Positions 52,726 to 60,627 of a stretch of 64,000 nt of DNA are shown one piece after another. Numbering within the stretch: the first letter of the stretch is position 1; each line of letters begins with the position of its first letter. The notes beneath the pieces are model-generated. The model was not told the DNA's origin. It made no database searches and saw only the letters and a list, made by a program, of their open reading frames with translations. Source of the DNA: Paenibacillus hemerocallicola (GTDB lineage: Bacteria > Bacillota > Bacilli > Paenibacillales > NBRC-103111); assembly GCF_006265175.1 (NCBI RefSeq), contig NZ_VDCQ01000006.1, positions 130,074 to 194,073 on the forward strand. Reading direction: 5' to 3'. The translations under genes and the position numbers were made by a program.

Positions 52726-52744
52726 CAGGAGGCGATAGGACGGA

Positions 52745-53611
52745 ATGATTGTTGACTACGAAAAGTATAAACCGCTGTTGTTTTCCCTCGCCTATCATAT
52801 ACTAGGCAATGTTATGGACGCCGAAGACGCGGTTCAAGAGGTTTTCCTTTCCGTGCAAGAGAGGTCCGGGGATTCCATTCAAAACATGAAATCGTATTTA
52901 TGCCGATCCGTTCATAATCGCTGTATCAATCTTCTGAACGCTGCAAGCAGGCAGCGCGAAACTTATATCGGGCCGTGGCTGCCGGAACCCTTGCTTACGG
53001 AAGGGATTCAGAGTGAAAATCCGTTGGAGAGCTATGTCAGGAAAGAATCGTTATCGACCGCTTATCTGTTGTTGATGCAGCAGCTTTCGGCCACGGAGCG
53101 TATCGTGTATGTGCTTCGCGAGGCGTTTCGGTTTCCGTTTGAAGACATAGCGGGCATAGTGGACAAAAGCAGCAACAACTGCCGACAACTTTATTATCGC
53201 GCCAAATCGAGCTTGGGCGACACGTCTAGCCGGAACGTTGTTGTTCCCGACAAAAAGAACCATCTTGTGGAGCAATTTACGCGTGCCTTGACGACCGGAA
53301 ATATTGGCCTTATGGTCGACATTCTGTCAACCGAGAGCGTACTCTTCATGGATGGCGGCGGTAAAGTGAGAGTCGCCTTGCGTCCGATATACGGACCGGA
53401 TTTTATTATGCGTTACTTTGAGGCGGTACGGCCGGATGTCCCCCCGTTTACAAGCGTCATTCAGGAGATCAACGGCCAGCCCGGGGTTATTCTTATAGCG
53501 GAATCGGGTACGTTCGCAGCCATAACCTTCGATTGGCTCTCTGACAAAATAGTCAAGATCTATACGGTAATGAATCCCGAGAAGCTCCGGCACTTTAACA
53601 AACAAATATGA
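52745..53611 (+). CDS. ECF41-type RNA polymerase sigma factor with SnoaL-like C-terminal extension
   Basis: 288 aa. Sigma-2 region at about 5-70 (LLFSLAYHILGNVMDAEDAVQEVFLS), the linker WLPEPL motif near 75-83 (diagnostic of ECF41), and sigma-4 at about 105-160 (LSATERIVYVLREAFRFPFEDIAGI). A C-terminal SnoaL/NTF2-like domain (about 170-288) carries MDGGGKV near 200 and NPEKL near 278. The last corresponds to the NPDKL motif that tunes ECF41 activity. There is no anti-sigma gene; in ECF41 the fused C-terminal domain regulates the sigma factor itself. It is the second gene after the FAD oxidoreductase, with GGAGGCGATAGG upstream. The inducing signal is unknown. Confidence 0.93.
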   Translation: MIVDYEKYKPLLFSLAYHILGNVMDAEDAVQEVFLSVQERSGDSIQNMKSYLCRSVHNRCINLLNAASRQRETYIGPWLPEPLLTEGIQSENPLESYVRKESLSTAYLLLMQQLSATERIVYVLREAFRFPFEDIAGIVDKSSNNCRQLYYRAKSSLGDTSSRNVVVPDKKNHLVEQFTRALTTGNIGLMVDILSTESVLFMDGGGKVRVALRPIYGPDFIMRYFEAVRPDVPPFTSVIQEINGQPGVILIAESGTFAAITFDWLSDKIVKIYTVMNPEKLRHFNKQI

Positions 53612-53660
53612 CTCGCAGGGACCCGTTCAGCAATTGTAGGCAAAATACAGGCACCTTCCT

Positions 53661-53669
53661 CATACAATG
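53661..53669 (+). promoter_or_regulatory. Candidate sporulation-sigma -10 element before spoVIF
   Basis: CATACAATG lies 31 nt before the spoVIF start and fits the -10 of mother-cell sigma factors (sigma-K CATAnnnTA at 8 of 9, or sigma-E CATACAAT exactly). The -35 is not clear, so the choice of sigma factor is open. Confidence 0.4.
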
Positions 53670-53699
53670 TACAATGGAAGAATTCGGGAGGTGTCCTGG

Positions 53700-53987
53700 T
53701 TGAGCTATCAAAAGTACGGAATCCCGCGGGAACTGGTGGAGCGAGTCAAGCTGAAGCTGAAAAATCCCGATACGAAAGACAGTGTCAAAATGGTATTGGA
53801 CGGCGTCACCAAGGCGGATTTGCAGGACCGGGCCAAGGTCAAGTCGTTGCTTAGCAAGCTTACGAAAATACTGCATGAACCCGTATCGGAAAGCTTGGCG
53901 AATCAAATCGTGCAAATGGTCATCGACTTGAAGATCGATCCGAAAAATACGTTTCATCTGATCAAGCTGTGGGGGATGTTTCGGTAA
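53700..53987 (+). CDS. spoVIF: Stage VI sporulation protein F
   Basis: 95 aa from TTG 53700, with GGGAGGTG 6 nt upstream. The start LSYQKYGIPRELVERVKLKLKNP (first residue read as Met) and the end KIDPKNTFHLIKLWGMFR match SpoVIF, needed for coat assembly and spore resistance in the mother cell of B. subtilis. It is a helical cytoplasmic protein without a signal peptide. A CATACAATG element upstream is consistent with late sporulation expression. It is followed by a hairpin shared with the convergent sialidase-like gene. Confidence 0.88.
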   Translation: MSYQKYGIPRELVERVKLKLKNPDTKDSVKMVLDGVTKADLQDRAKVKSLLSKLTKILHEPVSESLANQIVQMVIDLKIDPKNTFHLIKLWGMFR

Positions 53988-54042
53988 TAGGCGCGGCAAG
54001 GGATGACGGACGAGAACCGCTTCGTTCGGAATAAAGGGAAAA

Positions 54043-54064
54043 GCCGGCCGAAGCGGCCGGTCTT
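54043..54064. terminator. Shared terminator between spoVIF and the sialidase-fold gene
   Basis: Stem CCGGCCG (54044-54050) with CGGCCGG (54054-54060) and a 3-nt loop. The flanks supply T runs on both strands: TCTTT on plus, and CTTTTCCC on minus directly after the sialidase-fold stop. Confidence 0.7.
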
Positions 54065-55255
54065 TCAATTGGCGTCGGGACGATCAACGCGTCGAATATC
54101 GTCCGAGCCGCCCATAAGACGGCCCTCGGCAAGATCCCGGAATTTCTCCACTCTGGAGAAGACGATGCGATTGCTGTCGTGAAAGCTGTTGGCCCCGTCG
54201 TAAGCCGTTCGTACGATATAAATAATGTCATTGCCGTCAAATTGAAAGTCGACGTACTGAAATCCGGTCCGTCTCTTCGATTCCTGGGAAGGGTACCCGA
54301 GGTCGTCGTGCAACAGCGCGGCCGCGAAGCGCCATTCCCGCAAATCCGGCGAGACGAACAGGGAGAGCGTTTCCCGTAGCACGTGCTTCGCCGGATCTTC
54401 GCCTTTATTGGACAGCGTCCAGTACAAGCCGGTTTCCGGATCTTTGCGGATCGTAAATTTATGCGTGCTACCGGGCAGCCATACGAAATCTTCGGCGGGG
54501 TCGAACTCCACCCGGTTGCCGCCGTCATATACCCGGACCATGGCGCATTTGTCGGTCACGGGCTCGGAGCAAATTCTCAGCATGTTATAAATTTGTCCGT
54601 CGGGTCCTTCCACGAGATTGCCCTCGATCCAACCCGCGCCTTTATTGTTCGTCCCCCATTCGGGAGGGTCCGCCTCCTGGTCGTATACCAGTTTGTTGCT
54701 CATCGTCCAATTGTCCGCCTTCAGCAAGTCGGCATCCGCGTCGCAAGAAATGACGAAGGAACGGAAACCGATCGGGCGTATGGCCGGATCCAAATCTTCG
54801 AAAGCGCGATACAGCCGTCCTCCGGCATTCAGTACGGGCATGGGGGCGCAATGATAATTGGGCGGTTCCATCCCCGGTCCCCCGCGAAACAGCAGTCCGC
54901 TAGACTCGTCGAGAGCTTGCGTCCACGTAAAACCGTCGTCTTCGCTTTTGCGGATGACGATATGGCCGAAGTCCCCTGTGGTCCCGAGCAAGAATAACTC
55001 GCCGCGGTGCAAAAACAGACTGCTCCAGAACGCTCTGGCAAGCTGAGTGACACAAGTCCAAGATAAGCCGGCGTCGTATGAATGGTAAATGCTAGTTAGC
55101 GTTTCCCTGCCTTCGTAATCCTTCGGACTTCCTTTGCCGAAATAATCGTGCGAGGCCACTAACGTACCGCCGGGCAGGCGGACGATGCTTGGGCTGCCCA
55201 GAAACGTTTGCGTCGCCCGGTCCTGGTACCGGATTTCGCTAATCCACTGCTTCAT
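54065..55255 (-). CDS. Sialidase-fold (BNR/Asp-box) glycoside hydrolase-like protein
   Basis: 396 aa. Two Asp-box motifs of the S-x-D-x-G-x-T/S-W type are visible: SYDAGLSW near residue 58 and SEDDGFTW near 104, marking a six-bladed beta-propeller. The segment GSPSIVRLPGGTLVASHDYFG near the N-terminus is typical of this group. There is no signal peptide, so it is not a classical secreted sialidase and may be a cytoplasmic glycosidase or lyase on imported oligosaccharide. The catalytic Arg triad and Tyr/Glu cannot be assigned by eye. GAAGAGGATGG precedes the ATG. The upstream same-strand neighbour encodes a sugar-binding lipoprotein 67 nt away, so both are probably one operon under the cre-like site at 56793. 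Confidence 0.8.
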   Translation of the reverse strand: MKQWISEIRYQDRATQTFLGSPSIVRLPGGTLVASHDYFGKGSPKDYEGRETLTSIYHSYDAGLSWTCVTQLARAFWSSLFLHRGELFLLGTTGDFGHIVIRKSEDDGFTWTQALDESSGLLFRGGPGMEPPNYHCAPMPVLNAGGRLYRAFEDLDPAIRPIGFRSFVISCDADADLLKADNWTMSNKLVYDQEADPPEWGTNNKGAGWIEGNLVEGPDGQIYNMLRICSEPVTDKCAMVRVYDGGNRVEFDPAEDFVWLPGSTHKFTIRKDPETGLYWTLSNKGEDPAKHVLRETLSLFVSPDLREWRFAAALLHDDLGYPSQESKRRTGFQYVDFQFDGNDIIYIVRTAYDGANSFHDSNRIVFSRVEKFRDLAEGRLMGGSDDIRRVDRPDAN

Positions 55256-55322
55256 CGGTTATCCATCCTCTTCTATCCATTTGGCGCCTTGGCCGCAAAC
55301 GGCCGTGCTTTCCGACAGCGCC

Positions 55323-56657
55323 TTACTTTTTCTTCGCTTTCTCGGTTTCGACCATCTTGTTGATTTCTTCGTCCGCCTGCCTAAGCGACGTGTTGAGGTC
55401 GGTTTTATCCGTGTAAAACAACTCGACCTTTTTCTCGATAATGTCCCGGTTCGCTTTTGTATCATACGCTGTTTTGGCATATGGGGGAGCGCTGCGCAGC
55501 GAGAGTACGGGAGCCAAATCGATTCCTTTGACCAACGGGTTATCTTCGTATAGCCGCTTCTTCACGGACGGATTGGCCAGCGCCGGCGGATTTCCGAGCT
55601 TGGCAGCCATCGTCTGCACCTCGTCGGAGAGCAGATAGGCGATCAATTCGAAGGCCAGATCCGGGTTTTTGCTGCCGTTCGGAATGACGAAGCCGTCCGA
55701 GAAGATGCCCGGCCCGATACCCGGCTTCTCTTTCCATACCGGGAACGTACTGATGCCCCATTCCAGACCTTCCTTCGCGGCTAGAGCGAAATCGGCGTCT
55801 CCGATCAAGACGAGGTGGGGGAACATGGCCAAGTTTTGGTCTTTGAGAAAGGCTGTTCTTCCGTCGCTAAACTTGGCGTTTGGCGGGTAATTGCCCGGAA
55901 TCCCATAGATGCTCTTGAACATCCGGAATACGTCTTGCCACTGATTGTTCGTCAGCAGTACCGACTTGCCCGTCGACCCATCGATAAATGGCAAGGAAAG
56001 TTGGGTTTGCAGCCTGTTCACGTTGATGCCTGCGCTCAGCCCCCTGTAGTTGACGCCGTTCTCGGTCCGGGTCACCTTCTTGGCGAGTTCGACGGTCTCT
56101 TCCCACGTCATGCCGTTTCTCGGATAGGAGACACCGAATTTGTCGAAGATCGTTTTGTTCCAATGCAAGGCAAAGGAAAAGCTGCGGAACGGCATGAACA
56201 GCAGCCCGTTTTTTTCGGAGAACGAGCGGATGCTGCTGACCATCTCCGGTTCAAGACGGTTTAAGTCGAATTTATGCTTTTTGACGAGAGGATCCAAATC
56301 CGACGGCCAGCCTACATCTTTGATGACGTCGATATTCGTCAGCCCGTCCCAGATGAAGTCCGGAGTATCCCCGGCGGCGATAAGATCGGAGGGCTGCCGG
56401 CCCGCTGCGGCATCGACCTTTTTAACCGTGATGTGCGGGTATTTCGCTTTGAGCGGGTTCTGAATGTACTTGACGAAGTCATCGTCGGTGAGCAGCGTCT
56501 TCGCATATAGCGTTACGGTAACCGGGTCACTGCTTGCCGGTTTGACGGGTTGAGCGCTTTCCTCCGTATTCGTCGGATTGCCTTTTCCTGCGCAGCCGGC
56601 CAACACGAAGCCGATTGCAAATAAAGTCAACATCGGTTTTTCCCATTTACGGAACAA
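55323..56657 (-). CDS. Extracellular solute-binding lipoprotein (CUT1-type sugar ABC transporter), orphan
   Basis: About 444 aa. I start it at TTG 56657, with GGGGGTG about 8 nt upstream; this gives a compact lipoprotein signal peptide MFRKWEKPMLTLFAIGFVLAGC with lipobox Cys22. Longer frames from 56702 (ATG) or 56723 (GTG) lack ribosome sites. The mature part is a family 1 solute-binding fold (VTVTLYAKTLLTDDDFVK, DFIWDGLTN, FDKFGVSYPRNGMTWEE) ending in a charged helix, EEINKMVETEKAKKK. It is paralogous to the protein at 61752. No permease or ATPase gene is adjacent, so it must use components encoded elsewhere. The AraC regulator at 56904 is divergent from it. Confidence 0.88.
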   Translation of the reverse strand: MFRKWEKPMLTLFAIGFVLAGCAGKGNPTNTEESAQPVKPASSDPVTVTLYAKTLLTDDDFVKYIQNPLKAKYPHITVKKVDAAAGRQPSDLIAAGDTPDFIWDGLTNIDVIKDVGWPSDLDPLVKKHKFDLNRLEPEMVSSIRSFSEKNGLLFMPFRSFSFALHWNKTIFDKFGVSYPRNGMTWEETVELAKKVTRTENGVNYRGLSAGINVNRLQTQLSLPFIDGSTGKSVLLTNNQWQDVFRMFKSIYGIPGNYPPNAKFSDGRTAFLKDQNLAMFPHLVLIGDADFALAAKEGLEWGISTFPVWKEKPGIGPGIFSDGFVIPNGSKNPDLAFELIAYLLSDEVQTMAAKLGNPPALANPSVKKRLYEDNPLVKGIDLAPVLSLRSAPPYAKTAYDTKANRDIIEKKVELFYTDKTDLNTSLRQADEEINKMVETEKAKKK

Positions 56658-56792
56658 GATTCGTGCACCCCCAATATTATTTTTCTTGCTGTTTTCCTTC
56701 ATGGATACCCGTTTCCCGCTCACATCCGCAAGCGAATTCAGTCAGACTGCCGCTTTGACGGATTCTGATTCCGGACATGTTCCTCCTTTCTG

Positions 56793-56806
56793 GGAAAGCG
56801 TTTTCC
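56793..56806. promoter_or_regulatory. cre-like operator between the binding protein and AraC genes
   Basis: GGAAAGCGTTTTCC, a near-perfect palindrome around CG, matches the CcpA site pattern TGWAANCGNTNWCA at 12 of 14 positions. On the minus strand a TATAAT (56825-56820) lies just upstream, so the site falls at the start of transcription of the binding protein operon, where CcpA would repress. Confidence 0.5.
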
Positions 56807-56903
56807 TGATTTCGCTTTTATTATAAAAAAAGTTGGCGTATAATGCCTATATCAATCTGCTTGCTACATTCACTATTTGGCTACGAATACGAGGTGACGA
56901 CGG

Positions 56904-57746
56904 ATGGAGCCACTACGGCTGCTCTTGTGCGGTTATTCTTACCATACCCAACCTGCCGCTTATTTGCAGGATCGGGAAGGACTGCCGCACTATTTGTTCC
57001 GTTTGCAAACGGAAGGCTATTGCCAAGCGCTGGTCGATGGCGTATTGACCACATTGGGGCCGGGAGATTTGCTGCTGTACAAGCCGGGAGACCGGTATGA
57101 GCTCGCATTTGCCCCGATGCCCAATGAGCTGGGTCAAACGGCGGTGTATAGCGGCGACTATTTCTTGTCTTGTACCGGAGATTGGGTCGGGGAGTGGTGG
57201 AAGAGAACGCCGAAAATGCAAAGGACCCAAATCCATCTCGATGAGAAGCTTATTTCGCTATGGCGGCATCTGGTGTTGGAGAAGAGGAAATACCGGATGG
57301 GGGAAGAGAACGAGGAGTTGCTCGGTTACTTGCTGCGCGCACTTTGCCTATGCATCGAACGCGCCGTATTGGAAACGTCGGCGCCTCACGGCCGCTCATT
57401 TTCCGCGGTCCGCATGAAAACGTTCATTCAGGAGAATGCGATGTTCCCCTTCAAAATCGAGGCGGTCGCTCGACATGTCGGGCTCAGCGTGTCGCGTGCC
57501 GTTCATTTGTTTAAAGAATGCTTCGGCTTTTCGATTATGGAATATACGAAGCAGGTTAGGCTCGCCGCCGCGATAGAACGAATCAAATACAGCAAAATGC
57601 CGTTGGAGCAAATAGCCGAGGCGTCCGGCTTTGCCAGCTACAGCTTTTTTTATCGGGTGTTTCGGGAGAAGTACGGCATCTCCCCATTGGAATACCGCAG
57701 GCAAGCGTGGGAGTTGGGCGATGTGAAGGTGGATCCGGCTCGTTAG
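56904..57746 (+). CDS. AraC family transcriptional regulator
   Basis: 280 aa. The N-terminal cupin-like domain (about 1-140) has GPGDLLLYKPGDRYEL. The C-terminal double helix-turn-helix (about 170-270) has KIEAVARHVGLSVSRAVHLFKE and ASGFASYSFFYRVFREKYGISPLEYRR. GAGGTG lies 7 nt before the ATG. It is divergent from the sugar-binding lipoprotein gene, sharing a 246-nt control region with a cre-like site, and is its most likely regulator. The 206-nt stretch after it, up to the WrbA-like gene, shows no further signal. Confidence 0.9.
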   Translation: MEPLRLLLCGYSYHTQPAAYLQDREGLPHYLFRLQTEGYCQALVDGVLTTLGPGDLLLYKPGDRYELAFAPMPNELGQTAVYSGDYFLSCTGDWVGEWWKRTPKMQRTQIHLDEKLISLWRHLVLEKRKYRMGEENEELLGYLLRALCLCIERAVLETSAPHGRSFSAVRMKTFIQENAMFPFKIEAVARHVGLSVSRAVHLFKECFGFSIMEYTKQVRLAAAIERIKYSKMPLEQIAEASGFASYSFFYRVFREKYGISPLEYRRQAWELGDVKVDPAR

Positions 57747-57952
57747 CCTGTAGCGTGAGAAGTTAGGCGGGCCAAGGTTGCGGTAAGCCTTTGTTCGCGC
57801 AGCAATCATTCCAAGCGTAAATAAGGTGGAGCTTGAAGAAAATCGACGACCATGCGCTTCGATTCGCGTACAGCGGGTAATGGAATATAGACAAGGATGA
57901 GGCGAGCTGCAGGCTTGCTACATCCATTACCCGAGGGAGGAGCGAAACGATT

Positions 57953-58567
57953 ATGAATCCGGTACATGTTACGATCTTATATTACAGTTCCACGGGAACG
58001 AACTATAAAATGGCCAAGGCGGCCGAGGAAGCGGCCAAGCAGCAGGGGGCCGAGGTCCGGATAGTCCGCGCGGCGGAGTCGGCTCCGGAAGAGGCGATAT
58101 CCGCCAATCCGGCATGGAAAACCCATATGGAGGAAACGGCTTCCGTGCCCGTAGCCTCTCTGGATGACTTGACGTGGGCGGACGCCGTCATCATCAGCAC
58201 TCCGACGCGCTTCGGCAACGTTGCCGCCCAGATGAAGCAGTTTCTCGATACGACGGGTTCGCTATGGGCAAAAGGGAAGCTTGAGAATAAGATCGCTACC
58301 GCGATGACCAGCGCAAGCAACAGTCACGGCGGGCAGGAAGCCACGCTTCTCGCCTTGTATACCAGCATGTTCCATTGGGGAGCGATCGTCGTCGCCCCGG
58401 GTTATACGGACGAAGCGATTCGGGCTGCAGGGGGCAATCCGTACGGTACGAGCGCGACGGTGAACGATGACGGGAGTTTTGATCCGAAAGTGCTGATGGC
58501 GGCAAAGCATCAAGCGAAGCGCGCGATTACGATCGCAAAGGCGCTGAAGAATGGACTGGGCGCTTAA
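57953..58567 (+). CDS. WrbA-like NAD(P)H:quinone oxidoreductase (flavodoxin family)
   Basis: 204 aa, typical of type IV NQO. The FMN phosphate loop is YYSSTGTNYKMA (about 10-21), followed by STPTRFGNVAAQMKQFLDTTGSLWAKGKL (about 82-110), the strongest WrbA signature, and SASNSHGGQEATLLAL. It carries out two-electron quinone reduction that avoids semiquinones. GGGAGGAG precedes the ATG. It is monocistronic with its own terminator at 58624 and has no evident link to the flanking sugar genes. Confidence 0.92.
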   Translation: MNPVHVTILYYSSTGTNYKMAKAAEEAAKQQGAEVRIVRAAESAPEEAISANPAWKTHMEETASVPVASLDDLTWADAVIISTPTRFGNVAAQMKQFLDTTGSLWAKGKLENKIATAMTSASNSHGGQEATLLALYTSMFHWGAIVVAPGYTDEAIRAAGGNPYGTSATVNDDGSFDPKVLMAAKHQAKRAITIAKALKNGLGA

Positions 58568-58623
58568 GGCGGAGGTGGCGACACTTCGTTTGCGTAAAGT
58601 TACTCATGTTCGTGGAGTAAAAG

Positions 58624-58653
58624 GGATAGCCGATTATGGTTATTCTTTTTTTT
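58624..58653 (+). terminator. Rho-independent terminator after the WrbA-like gene
   Basis: Stem GGATAGCC (58624-58631) with GGTTATTC (58638-58645), 8 bp including two G-T pairs, 6-nt loop, followed by eight T. Confidence 0.8.
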
Positions 58654-58704
58654 GACTGAAAGGTTAGCTCATCTTCGCTCGGAGTATTCCGATTCGAAGC
58701 ATTG

Positions 58705-58831
58705 CGGAACGGTGTTCCGTCAATGCCGCGATTTCCGGAATATTTCCGGGCTTAGCGGAATTGAGTTCCGTTAGTACTGCCTTTCGGGGGAGAAAAGGGA
58801 TGCAAACGGCGAGATAGCGGAACGCTGTTCC
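58705..58831. repeat. Cluster of three GGAAC/GTTCC short palindromes
   Basis: CGGAACGGTGTTCCG (58705-58719), CGGAATTGAGTTCCG (58756-58770) and CGGAACGCTGTTCC (58818-58831) share a 5-nt arm GGAAC/GTTCC and the context AGCGG before and TTATT or TTAG after. Related copies recur at 63210-63338. They occupy a 434-nt gap (58568-59001) without genes. Confidence 0.6.
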
Positions 58832-58940
58832 TTTATTTTGCGGTCGAGAACCGGTCTAGGGTAAATAGAGGAAGCTAGATCCGTCATTCCTCCGCTTTAA
58901 TTAGGGAAAAGAGAGCCTTCGGCGCGCATCGACAATAACG

Positions 58941-58958
58941 AATATATCATGATATATT
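58941..58958. promoter_or_regulatory. Perfect 18-bp palindrome, candidate operator of the GntR-type regulator
   Basis: AATATATCATGATATATT lies 44 nt before the start of a GntR/LacI-type regulator gene and overlaps the region where its promoter should be. Such regulators commonly control themselves through palindromes of this size. The AT-rich promoter region before the GH76 gene (60290-60312, ATCAATTAATTATATTGA) has a related but imperfect arrangement. Confidence 0.45.
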
Positions 58959-59001
58959 ATTATGAATAGAGAAGATGAGCATACGGGCAGGAGGCAGCCT
59001 C

Positions 59002-60174
59002 ATGACCAACGATACATCGTCCAAACCGATGTACGAAAAAATATTCGAAGAAGTGAAGCAGCGCATCGCAACGAAACAGTACGAGACCGGCGAGCGGATA
59101 CCGTCGGAGAAGGAGCTGGCGGACGAATATGGCGTCAGCCGGATTACGAGCAAGAAGGCGCTCGAAATGCTGGCGGGCGAGAAGCTCATCGTGCGAAAGC
59201 CGGGACGAGGCTCGTTTGTCGCCGATCCGGAGGTCGACTTCGCGGATTCGGCCGCGAATCCGGACCGGGGAGCGGGGCAGCCGGCACGAAGTTTCGGCAA
59301 GCCGGAGCTCGTTACGATCGGTCTCATCATGACCGATTTCGGAAACAGCTACGGAACCGGGCTCGTCTATGGCATGGAGGATGCTTCGCGGGAGCGCGAT
59401 TGCTATCTCGTCTTGCGCCGGTCGTTCGGAATAGCGGAAAACGAGGAGCAATCCATCCAGAAGCTGCTGCAGCTCGGCGTTGGCGGCTTAATCGTTTTTC
59501 CGGCGCAGGGCGAATATTTCAACTCCGAAATTTTGAAGCTGGTCATCCGGAAATTTCCGCTCGTGCTTGTCGACCGGCATTTGAAAGGAGTCGCCGCCAC
59601 TTCGATCAGCACCGACAATGTGACAGCGGCGAAGCAGGCGACGGAATATTTGTTCGGGCTCGGGCATTCGCATATCGCGTTCGTATCGCCGCCTCCCGCC
59701 GACACGACGGCCGTGGAGGAGCGAATCGAAGGCTTTATACGCGCACACGCGGAGCGGGGAATTGTCGTGAACAAGGAGCTGTGGGCGAGCGACCTGACAT
59801 CGACGCTGCCGGACTGCTTCCGCAAGGAGAACATCGACCGGGACATTGAAGGATTGATCGATCATCTGAAGAGCAAGCCCGCGATTACGGCCGTATTCGC
59901 GACCGAATATAATCTCGCGCTGCTGGCCAAGACGGCGGCGGAAAGAATCGGGCTGCGCATCCCCGAAGATCTCTCGATCGTGTGCTTCGACAGCCCGGCG
60001 ACACAATGGGGAGGCGGGTATGCGTTTACGCATATGCGTCAGGACGAAGAGCGGATGGGCCGGCTTGCGGTCGAGCGCATTTTGCAAATTCGCGAGGGCG
60101 TGTCCGTTCCTAATCGAACGATGCTGACGGCGGAGCTCGTCATCGGGGAGTCGACCGGACCCGTCAAAGCGTAA
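59002..60174 (+). CDS. GntR-family regulator with LacI-type sugar-binding domain (AraR-like)
   Basis: 390 aa from the ATG at 59002 with AGGAGG 8 nt upstream; the ATG at 58975 is less well placed. The winged helix-turn-helix is GntR type (about 10-75: GERIPSEKELADEYGVSRIT, KPGRGSFV). The rest is a periplasmic-binding-protein-like domain of the LacI/GalR class (about 95-385: LVTIGLIMTDFGNSYGTGL, GLIVFPAQGE, LVDRHLKG). This chimera is the AraR architecture, in which sugar binding releases DNA. Its own terminator follows at 60212, and the GH76-binding protein pair downstream is the likely target. The specific sugar is unknown. Confidence 0.9.
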   Translation: MTNDTSSKPMYEKIFEEVKQRIATKQYETGERIPSEKELADEYGVSRITSKKALEMLAGEKLIVRKPGRGSFVADPEVDFADSAANPDRGAGQPARSFGKPELVTIGLIMTDFGNSYGTGLVYGMEDASRERDCYLVLRRSFGIAENEEQSIQKLLQLGVGGLIVFPAQGEYFNSEILKLVIRKFPLVLVDRHLKGVAATSISTDNVTAAKQATEYLFGLGHSHIAFVSPPPADTTAVEERIEGFIRAHAERGIVVNKELWASDLTSTLPDCFRKENIDRDIEGLIDHLKSKPAITAVFATEYNLALLAKTAAERIGLRIPEDLSIVCFDSPATQWGGGYAFTHMRQDEERMGRLAVERILQIREGVSVPNRTMLTAELVIGESTGPVKA

Positions 60175-60211
60175 CGCTCCTTGTTTTAGCGGCTTGAATA
60201 GTCATGTAATG

Positions 60212-60240
60212 AAGCTCCGTTCCGGCAATGGGGCTTTTTT
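60212..60240 (+). terminator. Rho-independent terminator after the GntR-type regulator
   Basis: AAGCTCC pairs with GGGGCTT (7 bp, one G-T) around an 11-nt loop, followed by TTTT. It lies about 37 nt past the stop. Confidence 0.7.
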
Positions 60241-60303
60241 GCGCTGTGAAAGAGGTTTTTAGTGTCATATTAGCTTTGCATATTAGTATATCAATTAATT
60301 ATA

Positions 60304-60332
60304 TTGACATATTAACATTGCGATAATATACT
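60304..60332 (+). promoter_or_regulatory. Strong sigma-A promoter of the GH76 unit
   Basis: Perfect TTGACA (60304-60309), 17-bp spacer, TATACT (60327-60332), in a very AT-rich stretch. The first gene starts at 60628, giving a leader of about 290 nt that contains two cre-like sites. Confidence 0.75.
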
Positions 60333-60339
60333 GGGTTTG

Positions 60340-60353
60340 TGAAAGCGATTAAC
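60340..60353. promoter_or_regulatory. cre-like site at the GH76 transcription start
   Basis: TGAAAGCGATTAAC matches the CcpA pattern TGWAANCGNTNWCA at 12 of 14 positions and begins 7 nt after the -10 hexamer, over the expected start of transcription. Confidence 0.5.
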
Positions 60354-60453
60354 CTGATCACTGTCAACAAAAAAGCAAATCGGGCTCGTTCTAGAAGAAA
60401 TGCGGATTTCGGCATGGACGAGCGCAGATCGTCGGAACGTTCCGAGGCTAAAA

Positions 60454-60467
60454 TGAAAACGGTTTCA
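60454..60467. promoter_or_regulatory. Perfect-consensus cre site in the GH76 leader
   Basis: TGAAAACGGTTTCA, a full palindrome, matches the CcpA pattern at all 14 positions. It lies about 115 nt inside the transcript, where bound CcpA can act as a roadblock. A separate palindrome TCGGAACGTTCCGA sits at 60432-60445. The rest of the 453-nt gap before the GH76 gene shows no gene. Confidence 0.7.
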
Positions 60468-60627
60468 TGTGGAGGGCTCGTTTTCAACCGGACCAAGCGA
60501 ACGTCCTTATGCCGGCTGGCCCGTTAGCCGTGGTAAAGCGCTAACCTGACGCAATCCGGGTTCGTCTACGTCACACCGGGTTTAAACGAACGAACCCAAA
60601 CACATCGGGAGGAGAGAGACAACCGAG

